The notes: a model not told the origin generated them from the letters alone. A stretch of DNA of 64,000 nt from Lingula anatina (GCF_001039355.2 NW_019776046.1:467019-531018), one strand, 5' to 3'; counted from the first letter of the stretch, positions 1 to 13,667 are shown. Translations and numbers: made by a program.

Positions 1-54
<54 letters not shown>
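1..54. repeat. (AT)n microsatellite at the window start
   Basis: Uninterrupted AT dinucleotides up to the start of atcgggg. Confidence 0.95.
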
Positions 55-56
<2 letters not shown>

Positions 57-562
57 GGGTGAATTTGCTGTTTCGAGATGATGACTTTTACAGCAACGTT
101 AATGTGGTGAAAATTATATTTTCGATTTCAAACAGATCTCTCTCCTCTGAACAGTTATCAACGCTGTCTGAATGTCTAGTCAATCATAACAATAAGCACA
201 GCAATCTACCGTCAGGCAATTTTCTTGAAAGGCTTACAATTCTGAAGCCACGAGTTGATTTCCTATTAGATATTAACAGATATTTCTCTAGCTAATTCTT
301 TGCACTTTTCATCTGCATTGTACTGTCCAGCGAAAATTGCCATCATCACTTCGCTGGCTTCTGATAGACAGTAATTATATCCGTGCACGTTCGAAGCTTT
401 TGCTCTCATGTTGAATCGCGTGTGCAGATCTTCACGTTTCAGTCCAACACGACGTGAGCGAGCTTGGTATTAAAATCCTAACATAATTGTCTGCAAGAGC
501 ACTTGTACTGGTAATGGATATAAAGAAGAAAAGGATGATCGCCCCCTCCTCCCCCCCCCCCC

Positions 563-563
<1 letters not shown>

Positions 564-602
<39 letters not shown>
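564..602. repeat. (CA)n microsatellite
   Basis: A pure CA run following a C-run at 551-562. Confidence 0.95.
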
Positions 603-604
<2 letters not shown>

Positions 605-1321
605 GCATAGATCATCGTTCTTTATTCTTTTATGAAAGGTTGGGGCTGGATAATAGTCTTTAAAGTGTTCCTCGTTTCAAACAATTCTCATAATTGCGAG
701 TGCAATTTATTTTTATAGATTTTGTTTAAGTAAGTCTGAAATAATGAATATTGAAGACCACTAACAATTAAATAAAATGGAATAGCTCGCTTATTTCTAG
801 GTGTATTTCCGGCCAAACTTTATGGACAATGAGTTTTCAGCTTGGATTTGCCTATAAACAATAACATTAATGTAGTGGCGATTCTCTAGGCGGGGTGGGG
901 GGGGGGGGGTCGGGGTGCTTCAAGCAATATGCAGGCAAAAGTCCGTTCCGTCGGAGGTTCTAATAGGTTAGGATTTGAATTTGAGTGCTCTTTTTCTTCC
1001 TCTAATGGGACAAAATCCTAAAAAAAAAGAAGCCAAATGCATGTCTTGGTTACTTTGGCGTTCACTGTCATGAAGTTTCTGAATGCTACAGTCGGGATCG
1101 GTGGTTAATTAGAAAATTCGCCCTTTTTACACTTGGGAAAACAAACTCTTCAAATATATAGCAAACACGCACAATGATAAACGGAGAAAGAATTATTAGA
1201 TTTAGTAATATGATAATGCTGTGTTTTTTATTGAAGACTGCACTCTATGCATTCAAATTACAAATAAACCCAATATCAGACGTGAGGTTTCCAAATACAG
1301 CTTTTTACTGAAAGATTGGAG

Positions 1322-1573
1322 GGCTTATAAATGGATTAGGCATTTACCAACACTACCCGCAGATCTTTTAGCACTAACATCCATATTAGCCACAAAACCC
1401 ACGAATTAACCAGCACTATCAGAGCGGTTGAATGTTTGTGCTAGGTATCGCTTTGTTGGAGCTAAATGATTGTATGGTGTGCTGGTTAATTCGTGGGTTT
1501 TGCGGTTAATAAAGGCGTTAGTGCTGGAAGATCTGCGGGTAGTGTTAGTAAACGCCTTATCCGTTTATAAGGC
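1322..1573. mobile_element. Palindromic MITE
   Basis: The arms 1324-1413 and about 1480-1571 are inverted repeats (cttataaatggattaggcat against the complement of the right arm), including acactacccgcagatc and acccacgaattaaccagca. The loop is about 60 bp. A half copy lies at 22236-22313. Confidence 0.8.
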
Positions 1574-2934
1574 CTGTTGGAGGGAACAACAACAAAAAAC
1601 CAAAAGCTAATAATGAACATGTACCTCTTCTCGGTTTAATATCTGCTGTTAATGTCTGTCTGCTCAATCTGTCACTCTTGTATATCTTTCATGTGAGCTT
1701 GCGCTTGTAACTGTCTCCCTCCTTCTGTCTCTCTTTTACCCTCAGTGAGTGTGTGTGCGTGAGTGCGTGACTTTTCGAGTGCGCGAGCGAATGAGTGTGA
1801 TTTCTTCATTCACCGCTTACAGAACTTGTATGTATTAATATGTATTTGTGTGTAATGTGCTTTTACTCGACTAGTCCCTTCGCTTAGAATCGCTGTTTGG
1901 TGCCGTTTTAGTTGATTACTAAGTTCTATACACGTCATGATCCTGTCATTATACAGAAGGAAACATCGACGTCAGGTACTTTTATCGAGGGTTTCAACCT
2001 TTGTCGTTTTTAATTACTGAATCGGGAAAAGGGGGTTGCTTTGCTCAATCATTTAAAATAGAAATGAACTCAAAACCCTTTCTAACACGTATTGAATACC
2101 TATAAATCCATATCTTAAAACGTAAAATAAATGCAATTTTGTGTCATTCTGTGTGACTCTAAACACTGTAGGAACGCTGCCCGAGCAATACCATTATACT
2201 GTTCTCCGTTAAAAGACAACAGTTCACGATGGATAAATTAGATTTTGCTATAGTATCTGTAAACCTACAGAACGAGCTGACAACATCTGCTGCCGTAAAC
2301 TGAAACCCGTCATTTCTGTACGTGGCAATTTTTCTTTTTGTAGTTTTCACTGTTTGGTACTATGTTACTGGTTAGAAGGAGCATGTAGTGGAAAGAAATC
2401 CCTTGCGACGTTTCATATTTTCTGTTGCATGCGATAACTACTGTATTTGCTCATCATGATCACAAATCCATTAATTTTGATGAAAGTTCAGGATGGACAA
2501 AAAAAAACAAAAAAACAAACTGCTTAATTCCCCTATGTATTTTAGGCGTTTATAAAGTATATTGAATTAAACAGATGTTTTCTCAGGCAAAATATTGCTT
2601 CTTACGCAGATCAATTTTTCGACATGTTACATATGTATGGATTCAACATCCCCCCACACCAAAAAAATTACTAAAAGGGAAAAAAACATACCTCACTCTC
2701 TATAATTGTTGAAGATGAGAACTTTGTTTGACCGTATTCTCCGTTAATTTTTAAATCATGCCCACCTACATAGTGAGTAACTGTGGAAAATAATTGACAG
2801 ATTCGTATTTAATATCGAAATCAGTCTCAGAAACCTCCTGTTATTTAAAACAGTCGAGATGTACCCTTCCCTATTCATAATTACATATCAAAAATGATGG
2901 ATTTACCGACCTAATCAACACACATAACTTACAT

Positions 2935-3004
2935 CAGGGGCGGATCTAGGATTATTTGCAGGGGGGCGGATGCGAAGCCGATCTCTCCCCCCCCCCCCCC
3001 CCAG
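2935..3004 (+). mobile_element. Truncated CAGTGGCGG-type MITE end
   Basis: Starts caggggcggatctagg and continues with the left-end block found at 25294 (ggatgcgaagcc) before a C-run. The rest of the element is missing. Confidence 0.6.
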
Positions 3005-3385
3005 GCCTGTTCTTTTAGAGAATGATAGAAATTATTTATCCTACAATAATTGAAAACTACAGTACATGTTGTTTATAGTTCTGAGCTTCTTTCGTCGATA
3101 TTAAATAAAGAATGTTCGAGATTTATGTTTTAAAATGCATAAAAAATAATTGTAAGCTACTGTCTGACTTACATGTATAAGCTATGACACTTGACATTTC
3201 TAACCAAAACTCCGCGTCTTTAAGAAATATAAGACCATTTGTGGTGTCACGCAAAGGGTTTTGTAAGAGCAAAAATGACTTGTTTTGCAACCATCCTTCT
3301 CGAAGAACCATTTTGAACTGACAATGGCTCTTCTGTGCCTGATATCGTTTCAAGTTTTCACATACAAGATGATTTAGAGACATTT

Positions 3386-3389
3386 AATC

Positions 3390-3446
<57 letters not shown>
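3386..3446. repeat. (ATT)n microsatellite
   Basis: ATT trinucleotide repeat of about 20 units with a few interruptions at the left. Confidence 0.95.
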
Positions 3447-4504
3447 GTCTGTGAGTGTGCATGCACGCGGACGTGCGTGCGCGTGTGTAAGAGCCCCTTT
3501 GTACATATGCACTCCTGGAACCATGAAACTTTGGCACGAAGGATTATTGAATTTTTGATAGATGAATTTTCTGCTTTGGCTTCTATAAACGATTTTATGC
3601 TTGTTTGCTTCATTTAGTAAAGTTGCACATTCCAAATCGTCAAAGCTACGGTATCAAATTCAGTTATAACTGCTAGACGAAGAGGTGCATAAAAGGGCTT
3701 TTTTTTTTTTTTTTTTTTTTTTTTTTGCAGATTTCCATTGTTATAAGGGCTCGTTGATGTGATATTTTTGTCATTAATTCTGATATCTCCTTTTTAAATG
3801 GTCAAGCTCTGAACTCTGATTTAGTCTGTTTTAGTGTTTCATATTTTAGTGTTTCACATTTTTTAATGTTTATGTGCAACATTAATATTCTGAGTGATTA
3901 TTTGCCTTGTAATATTGCATTAAAATCGACACTGCCGCCGAAAACACCGCGTTTATCTATTATTCTCTATCTTGCTGGCGTGTCTTGCAAGACTTAATAC
4001 AGTTCACATTCGAAAAACAGCCTTATTGGAATTTTTTCCTGTTATGCAGTTATGTCAAACTATTGGGAAACTAAAATTCTAGGACTAAAATGCAACTTGA
4101 ATTGGAAAACCAGACTGATTGAATTCTTTTGCTTGCAGCTCTTTTTTTTCTTTTGTGAATGTTTATTTTTCACACATTGGCATTTTCAGTGTGTGACTTT
4201 GAAATTCCCATGGGCCTGAAGCCCTATGCTTGTAACATTTTCTGACTGCCCATGTTCCTTGACACAAAATTAAACGTTGGTGATTATTATGCTTCTAAGA
4301 ATCCCCGGTATACAGTCTTGATATTTTACTTGGAATATATCAGTTTTAAATGTATATCAAGGTATGAAAACTATGATAAATAAATATGTAGTAAGATGTG
4401 TCAGTACCAATTTGATTTCCTGGTCTGTGGCACTTCTGCACTGCTTATTATGAAGTAATACCATTGGGTAATAGCCTTGGGCAGGTCCCCTAGTATGCCT
4501 AATG

Positions 4505-4916
4505 CCCTTATTTTACACAGACCACGAATCCCACGAATCGCCAGGAATTGACAAATTTCAGGATTCGTGAGGATTCGTGAGATTTTGCCAATTTTATGGC
4601 CTAATTCGCCACGCTCTACGATTCACTTACGATACAGGTGCGATAGTGTTACGAATATTCGTGGGAATGGGCTGGAATTGCACGAATACTGTCAAAAATT
4701 CACTACGATTTTTTGGAATCGGGAGTTCGTGGCCAAAATTTTGAACAGCTCAAAATTTTTGCCACGAATTCCCGATTGATCAAGAATTGCAAGAACTGAC
4801 TACGATTATATACGAATCTGTTAAGAACTTCACGAACTGGTTACGATTCAACCAAGAATCCTGAAATTTGTCAATTCCTGGCGATTCGTGGGACTCTTGG
4901 TCTGTGTGAAATAGGG
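4505..4916. mobile_element. Palindromic MITE with about 60-bp terminal inverted repeats
   Basis: The left arm (acacagaccacgaatcccac, gaatcgccaggaattgacaa) is repeated inverted at 4852-4916. The interior is made of many short ATTCGT/ACGAAT variants in both orientations. No target duplication could be fixed. Confidence 0.8.
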
Positions 4917-7114
4917 TCATTATTAAGACAACAAGATTTTCTTAAAAAGTCTCCATATGTCGGTAATTCCTATACAGAAGATTTTGAAATTTCGCATACT
5001 AGTAGAGAGTTTAATGGGGCGTCAATTGAGTGAAGCAGTGTACGTGTCACAGCATTGTTGTTCTGCGCCAGCATGGCTCCAAACAGAGCGGCATTGCCAG
5101 ACAATTGCACAATTGCTTTCTGTTATATTTCTGTTCGTTGTGATGTGTCCTCAGTCATGATCCGGTGCTATGTGAATCATCTTATTTGACATTTAACTAT
5201 TGTTGGTTGAGGGTGCCATTCCCAAGTAGTCGAGTTGCCACTTTCGTATGCTCCATCGTCGAAGCCTGCTGTGTTATTTCCCAAAAACCAATATAAAAGA
5301 ATTACAGTGCTTTGGACCAGAAAAGTCAATTTAGGCACGCCCTACCTTATCGTGCCAGGCCAACACAACCATTTTTTTTATTGAGTAGGAAGTTGAGAAA
5401 CTGGGCTTCATGGCCTGTGTTGTCTCCTGATTTGTATTCCAAAGGGCAATGTAAAGACACTCTATACTGAGCAGTATGAAAGAGAGAGGTCCAGGAAACC
5501 GTTGGACAACCTGAGACAGGCTCTTATCTTGTACGGATTGATCGTAACTAGAGATGCATATCAACAAACAGGTTAAGTCAGCGCTTCAAGAACACGAATA
5601 GGGCCCAAATGACATCCGTACTCTGTATTGGAATTCTCTGTTGAATAACAGGCTAACGATGCCATTCTGCACAATTGCTTTTTGTTATAAATGTGCAATT
5701 GCACAATTGCTTTTTGTGATAAATGTACAGATGATCACCAAAAGGAACTCAAATGGAAAAGGTACTAAAAAAAGAAGAAAACACTGTTACCTGAAGTTAG
5801 AACATGGAAAAATAATAATTATAAAAAATACACTAATTGTCTGGTTGAATATAAAAATTATATTTGTCTTTTAACGCCTTATTAAAATCACATATGCAAT
5901 GATCTGTTGGAATATACCATTATGAATGAAAATGCCATAATGAAAAATGCCCAATGTCTGGGAAGTAGTAGTCAAGCTTATTATACCTCTCTAGTCACAA
6001 AGAATGCATTTTTGTAACAAAAGTATACAGGAAAGAACTTTGCCGGTGTTCGTGCAACTCGATTATAACTTATATTTCAAAGCACACACGCACACACACA
6101 TAGACGATTCATGCCCCCCTCCCCCCCCCCCCCGGGTGGGCACGTGTCTTTTGACAGCAGCCCTTGCTGCAGATAGAAGGTAGCAGAAACCCCCTGCTAC
6201 ATTGTATACGGTATGTTGGAAATCTTTATAAGTAATTATATTTGGTAAATAAAATACATAATTCAAAATCCCTTCGATTGAAATGCCTTTTTGACCGAGA
6301 TATAACAGGTAGTGTTATTTCTTTGTTGTTTTGTTTTTCACCAAAAACCATGCACAGCCTTTATAAATTGCCTTCATTTATCAGGACTTGAATTGAACTA
6401 CCTAACAAGAACAATGATCCTTTAATCGAAACCAATTGTCAATTTCTCCGTCATTGAACAATAACAAAACGGATGCTCGCAAAAAGAACTCCAATCAAAA
6501 TCAAATATTGGCGTATTTCCACTTTCTCTGCGATTGATGATCAAATGAACGACCATTTATTACCTCTCTCACATTCCAAACTTAATCGGTATCCTTGGCC
6601 AACAATCTGTTCTGACCTGTTTTCAATATAAACTAATATTGAGTGACAACCCCGAGTAATATCAAGTGCAGTACCCTATCGCAGTATCATTTTCAATCTG
6701 AGAGCTTTCATCCTGGATGATTGGCATTTACTGCACTGTATAGTTGCCGTATCAGATTTAAAATTTCTTATAAGAAAAATAAGCAATACGATTGTCTTTT
6801 TGATGAGAAGCAACGCGTTGGTTTTGCATATGTCATCTATCTTCCTTGACTTGCATGCACTAAACACAAAAACAATCGTTCTATGATAGAATATATAAAT
6901 TGTGGTTTGATCATTTCAAACGGAGCGCATCAATCGATCATAATATTGTTGTCAGTTGTGAGGAAATCCTGATCTCATTAGGTGCCATTACACCTGGCTT
7001 TGTTATTATATAAAATAATCTAGACAGTAGGATGGTTCACACCTTAATTCCCACTAATTTGGGGTCAATTTTTCAGACAGGTCAATTTCTAAGGTCACTT
7101 TTCTTCGTGTTATT

Positions 7115-7192
7115 CAGTGTTTATGTTTATAATATGTCATACACGACAAGATGCGTCAGTGTTTATGTAGATCGTATGTAATACACGACAAG
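7115..7192. repeat. 42-bp imperfect tandem duplication
   Basis: cagtgtttatg ... tacacgacaag occurs twice with a 42-bp period. Confidence 0.8.
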
Positions 7193-8157
7193 TACAAAGT
7201 AAATGTTTTAAAACGAAGCAAATCTTGATGTCAACTCCACATGGTGGGCATGTAGAGAGAGCGGTATAAGACGTGGGGTGGCGATATTCTTTTCTTGCGG
7301 ATTTTGATGGCGCTCTTGAGGTTAAGGCCCAGTGTCATTAATTGTAACATTAATTCAACTTGAAAAACTGAGGTCTTTCTGGATGTTTTTTGTCGTTCCA
7401 CACACTGCTCTGTGTCACCTTTGGCGCCATTTTGTGTCCCACTCACCCTCCCTCTTCCCCAAAACAACACGTGGTCTCGAATGACGACAAATTATTTAAT
7501 TAACGACAATTAAATGTTCAAGCGTGGCACATTGAAGTAGCAATTAACCCCGTCTCTTATCGCCATCTTGAGTGCACCTGCATGACCTCAAATGACGCAT
7601 TATTTCAATTAATGACGGTGTAATGCTTTTAACATGTATGCTGAACGCTGAGAATGGCTTTCAATCACAAATTTTGTTGTTATCTTGAAAGGAAAATATA
7701 TAATAAAAACAAAAAAGCAGTTGCGAGTATTAAATTTTTGCAATGGTGATTGTGTTGATTTCCCAGTGCATATGCTCTGATTTTTGTATTTTCAGGCACT
7801 AATTTTTCCGGTGACATACATGTAGCTAGGACACCAATAACCGGTAAATTGGGGGGGGGGGGTTGGAGGGGGGAGTCTACCACCTAGGCCAAAACCAAAC
7901 AAATTTTCAGTCCCGATGAAGTTGAATATTCACCCTGTACCGAGATCCGCCAGTGAGCAAGATTTTGAATCGATTTTGTCCTCAATTTCCTACAGTCATT
8001 GTGACATTTTCGCATCTGTGGTTGATTTGTGTATTGTACGTCTTCTGCAGTCAGTGAGCAGATTATGCAAGCTGACAGAAAACCTTGACAGTGTCGCACA
8101 TTTGTCTATGTAAAATATCCTTTCTTAAGATACTGCAACCTCGAGTTTATTTGAATG

Positions 8158-8158
<1 letters not shown>

Positions 8159-8194
<36 letters not shown>

Positions 8195-8386
8195 AACACA
8201 CACACACACACACACACACATACATACACACACACACACACATACATACACACACACATACACATACATACACAGACACAACAAACACACACACAAACAC
8301 ACACATACATACACAAATACACACACACATACACACACANCACATACACACACACACATACATACACATACACACAGACACACACA
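8159..8386. repeat. Long interrupted (CA)n tract with an N
   Basis: CACA with ATACA and AACA variants over about 230 bp. The N at 8340 may be a base-call failure or gap. Open frames here on both strands are repeat artefacts. Confidence 0.95.
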
Positions 8387-8656
8387 GCAAGGGTTAAAGG
8401 AAAAAACAGTTTAGTCGGTGGTTAGTTGACGCTATTCATGTTACAGGCATCGGTCGATAAACATTTACATTGAAGTCCTTTTGTGTAATGCAGAGAGACT
8501 ATGACATAAAAGACTGATAATGTCTTCTAAGATTTGCATATCATGTCATTTTCAAGGTACTTTTATATGGAGGTGAAGACGGATAAGAGATGACCATGTC
8601 ACTGGCGTTTGATAAAAGTGCATTGCCTTGTTTTTAGGATTGAAACAGAAAACATT

Positions 8657-8659
<3 letters not shown>

Positions 8660-8697
<38 letters not shown>

Positions 8698-8733
8698 TGT
8701 GTGTGTGTGTGTGCGTGTGTGTGTGTGTGTGTG
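8660..8733. repeat. (TC)n followed by (GT)n
   Basis: A compound microsatellite: TC dinucleotides to 8693, then GT dinucleotides with one GC interruption. Confidence 0.95.
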
Positions 8734-9231
8734 TTTTCATTAATAATCCATTGCAGATTCAAATATATATCAGCAAAGGGCAGATAATTGCTGGCGACTT
8801 TTATTTCATAGAACGTAATTGCTTTTGCTGTGCTCTCAACAAGCGCAATGCTGGCATTTTAGTCTTTCTACTACAACGACGAAAACATCGATTATCTTTT
8901 TTATTTCATTATACTGATATTTTGTTTATTTATTAACTTACTCAAACAGATGCAAGGGCTGACAGAAAAATACCAAACTACTTTCGGGTAGATTGAAAGA
9001 GAACTTTTCCTATATATAAATATATGGCACGACATCACGTTTTAGTTCTCAAACGAAGGCAAAACAAATGAAACACGCACCCCAATGTCTGACAAAAAAA
9101 AATCTCCAATTAGCGTCCAATCATGTTGAAGTTTTCAACACCATTTTCTTTTTCACTTTTTCAAAAATTTCCTTAAGTATTTCGTTAGAAGCTAATATCT
9201 CTTCTACGCTGTCTATCCCCTCTCCTCCGCC

Positions 9232-9245
9232 TTTCTCTCTCTCCC

Positions 9246-9282
<37 letters not shown>
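9232..9282. repeat. (TC)n microsatellite
   Basis: TC dinucleotides with CCC interruptions, directly before the GC-rich stretch 9290-9440. Confidence 0.95.
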
Positions 9283-9486
9283 GACTGCATTACCCCAGGG
9301 AATGCGCGCCGTGGTAGGGAGCAAGCAGAAGGGAGGCAAGGGAACATCGCCTTGCTGGGTCAGGAGTCGGAGCCGTCGTCGTGACCCCTTTGATTCCAGA
9401 CAATGGGAGTTCGGTCGGGTTCCCGTGCAACCCCCGTCTAGGCGGATAGATTACAAATAAACTCCGAATCTGTTACAATTGAATGC

Positions 9487-9492
9487 TTTATT
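9487..9492 (-). terminator. Candidate poly(A) signal AATAAA
   Basis: A canonical hexamer read on the minus strand (tttatt on +), downstream of the KCTD stop codon. It is the best placed signal because the sequence texture changes just beyond it (CT repeat and GC-rich island at 9232-9440). Confidence 0.35.
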
Positions 9493-12400
9493 GAACAGTG
9501 AAAACAACAAAATACGTGTCGTAACAAAGCGCTTACAATATCTTTCTGCGGCGTTAATATACATTACCAACTGCTTCAGTTCACGAATCTTATTAGCCGG
9601 CAAGACGGCGTAAGCTGGCACACGCTTGATTTACCAGTATGAAATGAAGAGTATTTTTTAACTTCACACCTAAAACAGTACAGGCGGAAATTTTGCTTTT
9701 CTTACTCAGCTGCACACCTGCAAACATTTAACTTATATTAATCTGACTCCATTCATAGAATATTGATGAAAAAACATCTGTGGGTTTGGGTTTGGCAAAG
9801 CTGTGAAAGTAAACGTATGTGGTCGGTGCCGTCTATGCTTCAGAGGGCAGCAAAACACGAAAACCAGTGAACTAGAATTTTGAAGAAGGGGGCACCCTTA
9901 AATCAGAAAAACTATGATTCATGGCTATATTCATAATCACAGTTGATAACAGGAAGCCGGTGGACTAGAAAATAAATGAAGGCAGACACGCTAAAGAAAA
10001 AGATTTACGGTATTTTTCTAAATACAGTTACGAGTAGAGTTGAGCATCGACACTCCCTCTTGCTTTATGATAAACAGTAGTCCGCACTGCATCCGAGGAC
10101 GGCGAAAATATGCTCAGTTCTGGGTACGTTACTCCGACATAGTTGACCATACCTCTATTGACAAAGCTCTATTGAGTCACAAATACAGTTTTAGAATCGT
10201 ATCACAAGATACGTATACTTGTAAGCAATTATTTGACGACTAGCGTAAAATGTCTTTTTTCAGTCCTTATTTAATTACCAATTTTTAAGGGAAATTAAGA
10301 GAAAAATTCATTAATTTTTTTTAAACAAAAATATTTTTATATACAAAAAATTATTAAACTGTTAATCATAATGTTAATAAAAAATATTTTAAAAATCCAT
10401 TTTGTTGCAGAAAGAAAAAATCGAGGTTAATAATTTTTATGGATTTTGAAAAAATATATGGAAGTTAGTCATCACGAACAGACAAATCAGTTGTGACTTA
10501 AACCCGGGGAAAGTGCAGTTGGAACTGACATCAGTTAGTGACAAACGGATGGAACGAGAATTCTTATTTCCTTATAAAAATATTTAGTTGATCAGTCAGA
10601 ATCAATATCTATTGCTATTTGTGTTTCATCGTTCTTTTTAATCTTTTTTTTTTTTTTTTTTTTTTTGAATTTTTAAATTGATGTTAAAACATCTAAAATA
10701 ATGCATTCACGTATCTCTCTTGGAGATAAAGATTATAACGACAAAAATTGTACATTAAAATTTAATATTTTGAAAAAATATGAAGGCGATACAATGGTGA
10801 AACAATAGGAGCAAATATATAGATTTTTGTCTCAGCTATTTTCAATTAATATTGTAATATTCCCAAGCAATGCACTGCGGTTCTTATTATAAATTAGCAA
10901 AGCTTAAATTCAACATGACAAATAAAATATAGCACAATACAATATATTTGAATGTCTTCCAAGACACATGGCAATTTCAGACAAAAATTAATTCCAAGAA
11001 CATATTTTAGACGGATTCACTAGCTTCACATTTTATTACAAAATAAAAATTTCAAGCAAATATACACCTTTTGTCTTCCGAACTCGGATATATATTTTTA
11101 TTTCAAAAAAAAAAAAAAAAAAAAAAAATCTAGTGTGTTCGCATACAGGACCAATAAATCGATAGCGATTCTGTCAAGTGACGCCATAACTCGGTCTGTT
11201 GAATTTAAAGTGAACGGCAGCAGTCTCAGTCATTGGGACATCGATCGTCTGCACGCTCCGCGAGATTCTATATAGAATCAAAAGCGGGGCGCTCAGAGTA
11301 AAGAAACGCGACCAAAGACCTCTGCAGATAATATGCGATTTATACGCCGGTTATCATTTGAGAGGAAGACCGCGTTCTTGATTCATTTAACCCTGATCAT
11401 ATCCCGTAGACAAGCCGGCGGCAAAACGCAAATCTTAGCCAAGTGTAAACTTTCGTGAAAGGCTTGCCCTTTTATCTGTGTCCTAGTGAGCTTACGGCAG
11501 ATTGGTCGGCGAGTCCCATTATAATCTATAGATTTAGCCCGGGGGGTTATGGAAATAATATTGATCTTTTTTTTTTCAACTATATTTTAAAGAATTAAAA
11601 AATGACTTTGTACCTTTAACCAGTCACTTCATTGCTTTTATTTAGGGTGGGATTGGCAGGGCCCACTTTTCTACAGGAAGGTTTCTTTACAATTACAACG
11701 GCAAAGGCAATCATCATTTTTTGTTCCTTTTTGTCACTCACTTTTGTCTTCCCTTTTATCAAAAAGTACATAGCATGTGATAAAAAATATTATTTTGGAG
11801 AAACAGTTACAACACGATTGGATTTTTAATGAAACCAAACAAATACAAAATAAGTTTGCACTTTCCACAAGAATTTAAAAAAAACTTCGGGAATAACACT
11901 TCTTTCCCAGACTGTGTTCTTTTTATACACGCTTCATAATACGCCTTCAGAGGATTAACAGGGTTTTACTTCGACCTTCGATTATGAAATAATCCAGTTC
12001 GAACCGAGAAAGACAAGTCATGACGTCATCACTCCGGAGTATTACATACATCATAACAATAGCATTCTTAACAAAACCTATGGTGTTTAACAACAAAGTT
12101 CACTGAACAGACGCCTGCGTTCTTCAGTTTAAGCCCTAGCATCCTTCCTCTCCCTGAGGCCGGCGTCATTACCTCCCTTACATTTCCAACGAGCTGTGGA
12201 TTAAATTAATGCGTCCATGGCCGTAATGTTAGTAGTGCCTGCGGGGAAGGCACCAACTTGAACTTTTTCATTAGAGAGAGCAATCAGGAGGACGCAACGG
12301 GGCTGAAACTAAAAGAACGCAGCGCATTACGTTACTCTTGTGTAACTCAAGCCCATAAAGCATAAAGCAAGGAGAAAGCATATGTTTCACAAAATCAACA

Positions 12401-13096
12401 ATACGTAACAAATCTAAACATTACTCATAGGGTAAACTAAAAGAGAAATAATTTAGGAGAATGGGGGGAAAAAATGCCGGTTGCGGGCGGTTGTTATTGA
12501 TGTCTTTCTCCGAGGGCATATTTTTTCCACATGATGTCTTCAAGGCAGACTGCACAGAAGGAGACGGTACCTAAGCAGTCTCTATCCGTCGTCCCATCTT
12601 CGGGCAAAATAACTCAGGCAATGGCAATATATATATGTATGAGGACTATAACATAAGATTTTATATCGCGTACGCCGTCACTTTTTACGACTCCTCTTAC
12701 GGCCTTAAGGATATTCTTTCTTAGCCCTTAGAGCACGCTCGCTGTCGAGTGCCTGGCCGGCTTTGCACCAGAGACCGTTCGTGTAAGTTATCGCTCGGGA
12801 TTAATAAAGAAAAACGACATAAAACATCTACAGGCTAAATAGAAAAGAACACATATTTTTGGAACGGCTCCGCCTTGGGCAAAGTAGCAAGACTTGAGGT
12901 TTATATGATGCTGGCCTTTCTACTGTCTTCATATAAAATATGGTTCTATGTACAACTGCCCTAGGCAGCGGGAAAGGGAAAAAGAGTGAAAAAAACCTCA
13001 CTTGTCATACTAATTATACAGTGTGTGAATAAATGTAGGTTTAAAATAAGCATGGGTCTTTTTTTTTTCATTTTTCTTTCGGGGTAGATTTCACTG
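9487..13096 (-). other. Possible KCTD 3'UTR
   Basis: No coding signal or microsatellite block interrupts 9490-13096 apart from a T-run at 10646-10666 and an A-run at 11107-11128. At its far end there is a canonical AATAAA on the minus strand (9492-9487), followed about 15-20 nt later by CA and then a T-rich stretch, as at cleavage/polyadenylation sites. A 3.6 kb 3'UTR is plausible but not proven; a nearer signal (for example tttatt near 11638 on the + strand) could be used instead. Confidence 0.35.
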
Positions 13097-13667
13097 TCAA
13101 GATTTCGACTGTCGAAGAAGTAGATATTCGCTGAATTGTTGTCCTTCAACTCCACCTCCGGTGGACGCCGTGATGTTAAACCCGTAATGGATGAGTCTCT
13201 GTAAAACTTGTAGTGAATTTAGCTTGCAGAACCCGTTCACGGGGAAACGAATCACAAATCTATTGTCCAAATTCCAGCCCGAGTTCCTTCCGTCTTCCAG
13301 GGCCGAATTCAACTCGGGGAAAATCTCATCCAGCAGCGCGCGCTCGGCGCTCAGACACACGCGCTCGCCCAATTCGGGGCTGATGTGCACGGCAACGCAG
13401 TCGCATTTCTCTTTCCGCTTCTGCCTCTCTTTGCGGTGCGTCTCCACGGCCTTGGTGAGGGGGGCGATGTCGTAGTAGCGCACCTCCTCGTGAAGCAGTT
13501 CCCACTCCGTGAAATCATCCGGCAGCACGAGCTGAGACGTGCGGAGAAAGTTCAGAACGTGTCTGAAAATTTTCCCATCCCGATCAATGAAATAGTGCTG
13601 TTTCAGGCTATCCAGGATGATGGGAATACTGCCATTAAACATTCTTCCAAGTCGGGAGTCAGGGTAT
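13097..13667 (-). CDS. KCTD1/15: KCTD1/15-like terminal coding exon
   Basis: The acceptor is ctatttcag (ending at 13668), and the first base completes the split Lys codon. The exon encodes residues 98-286: the rest of the BTB domain ([12 protein letters not shown], then [14 protein letters not shown], then VLNFLRTS and LPDDF) and the C-terminal KCTD1/15 domain ([37 protein letters not shown], then the GGGVE and QFSEYLL blocks). The stop is at 13097-13099. The exon is GC-rich compared with its AT-rich surroundings. Open frames on the opposite strand here are shadows of this exon. Confidence 0.9.

Larger units (their letters stand above)
55..9480. other. Intergenic DNA without recognised genes
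   Basis: It contains only MITEs (1322-1573, 2935-3004, 4505-4916), microsatellites and homopolymer runs. The open frames are short, lack domain similarity and are often in repeats. The stretch 9290-9440 is GC-rich and unexplained. Confidence 0.6.

Noticed and set aside
8085-8414. Open frames across the (CA)n tract on both strands
   Set aside because: They are pure dinucleotide repeat translations (His-Thr or Cys-Val) with no start context or flanking coding signal.
9360-9440. tRNA-like GGTTCCCGTGCAA stretch
   Set aside because: No acceptor stem, anticodon arm or full B-box could be arranged around it.
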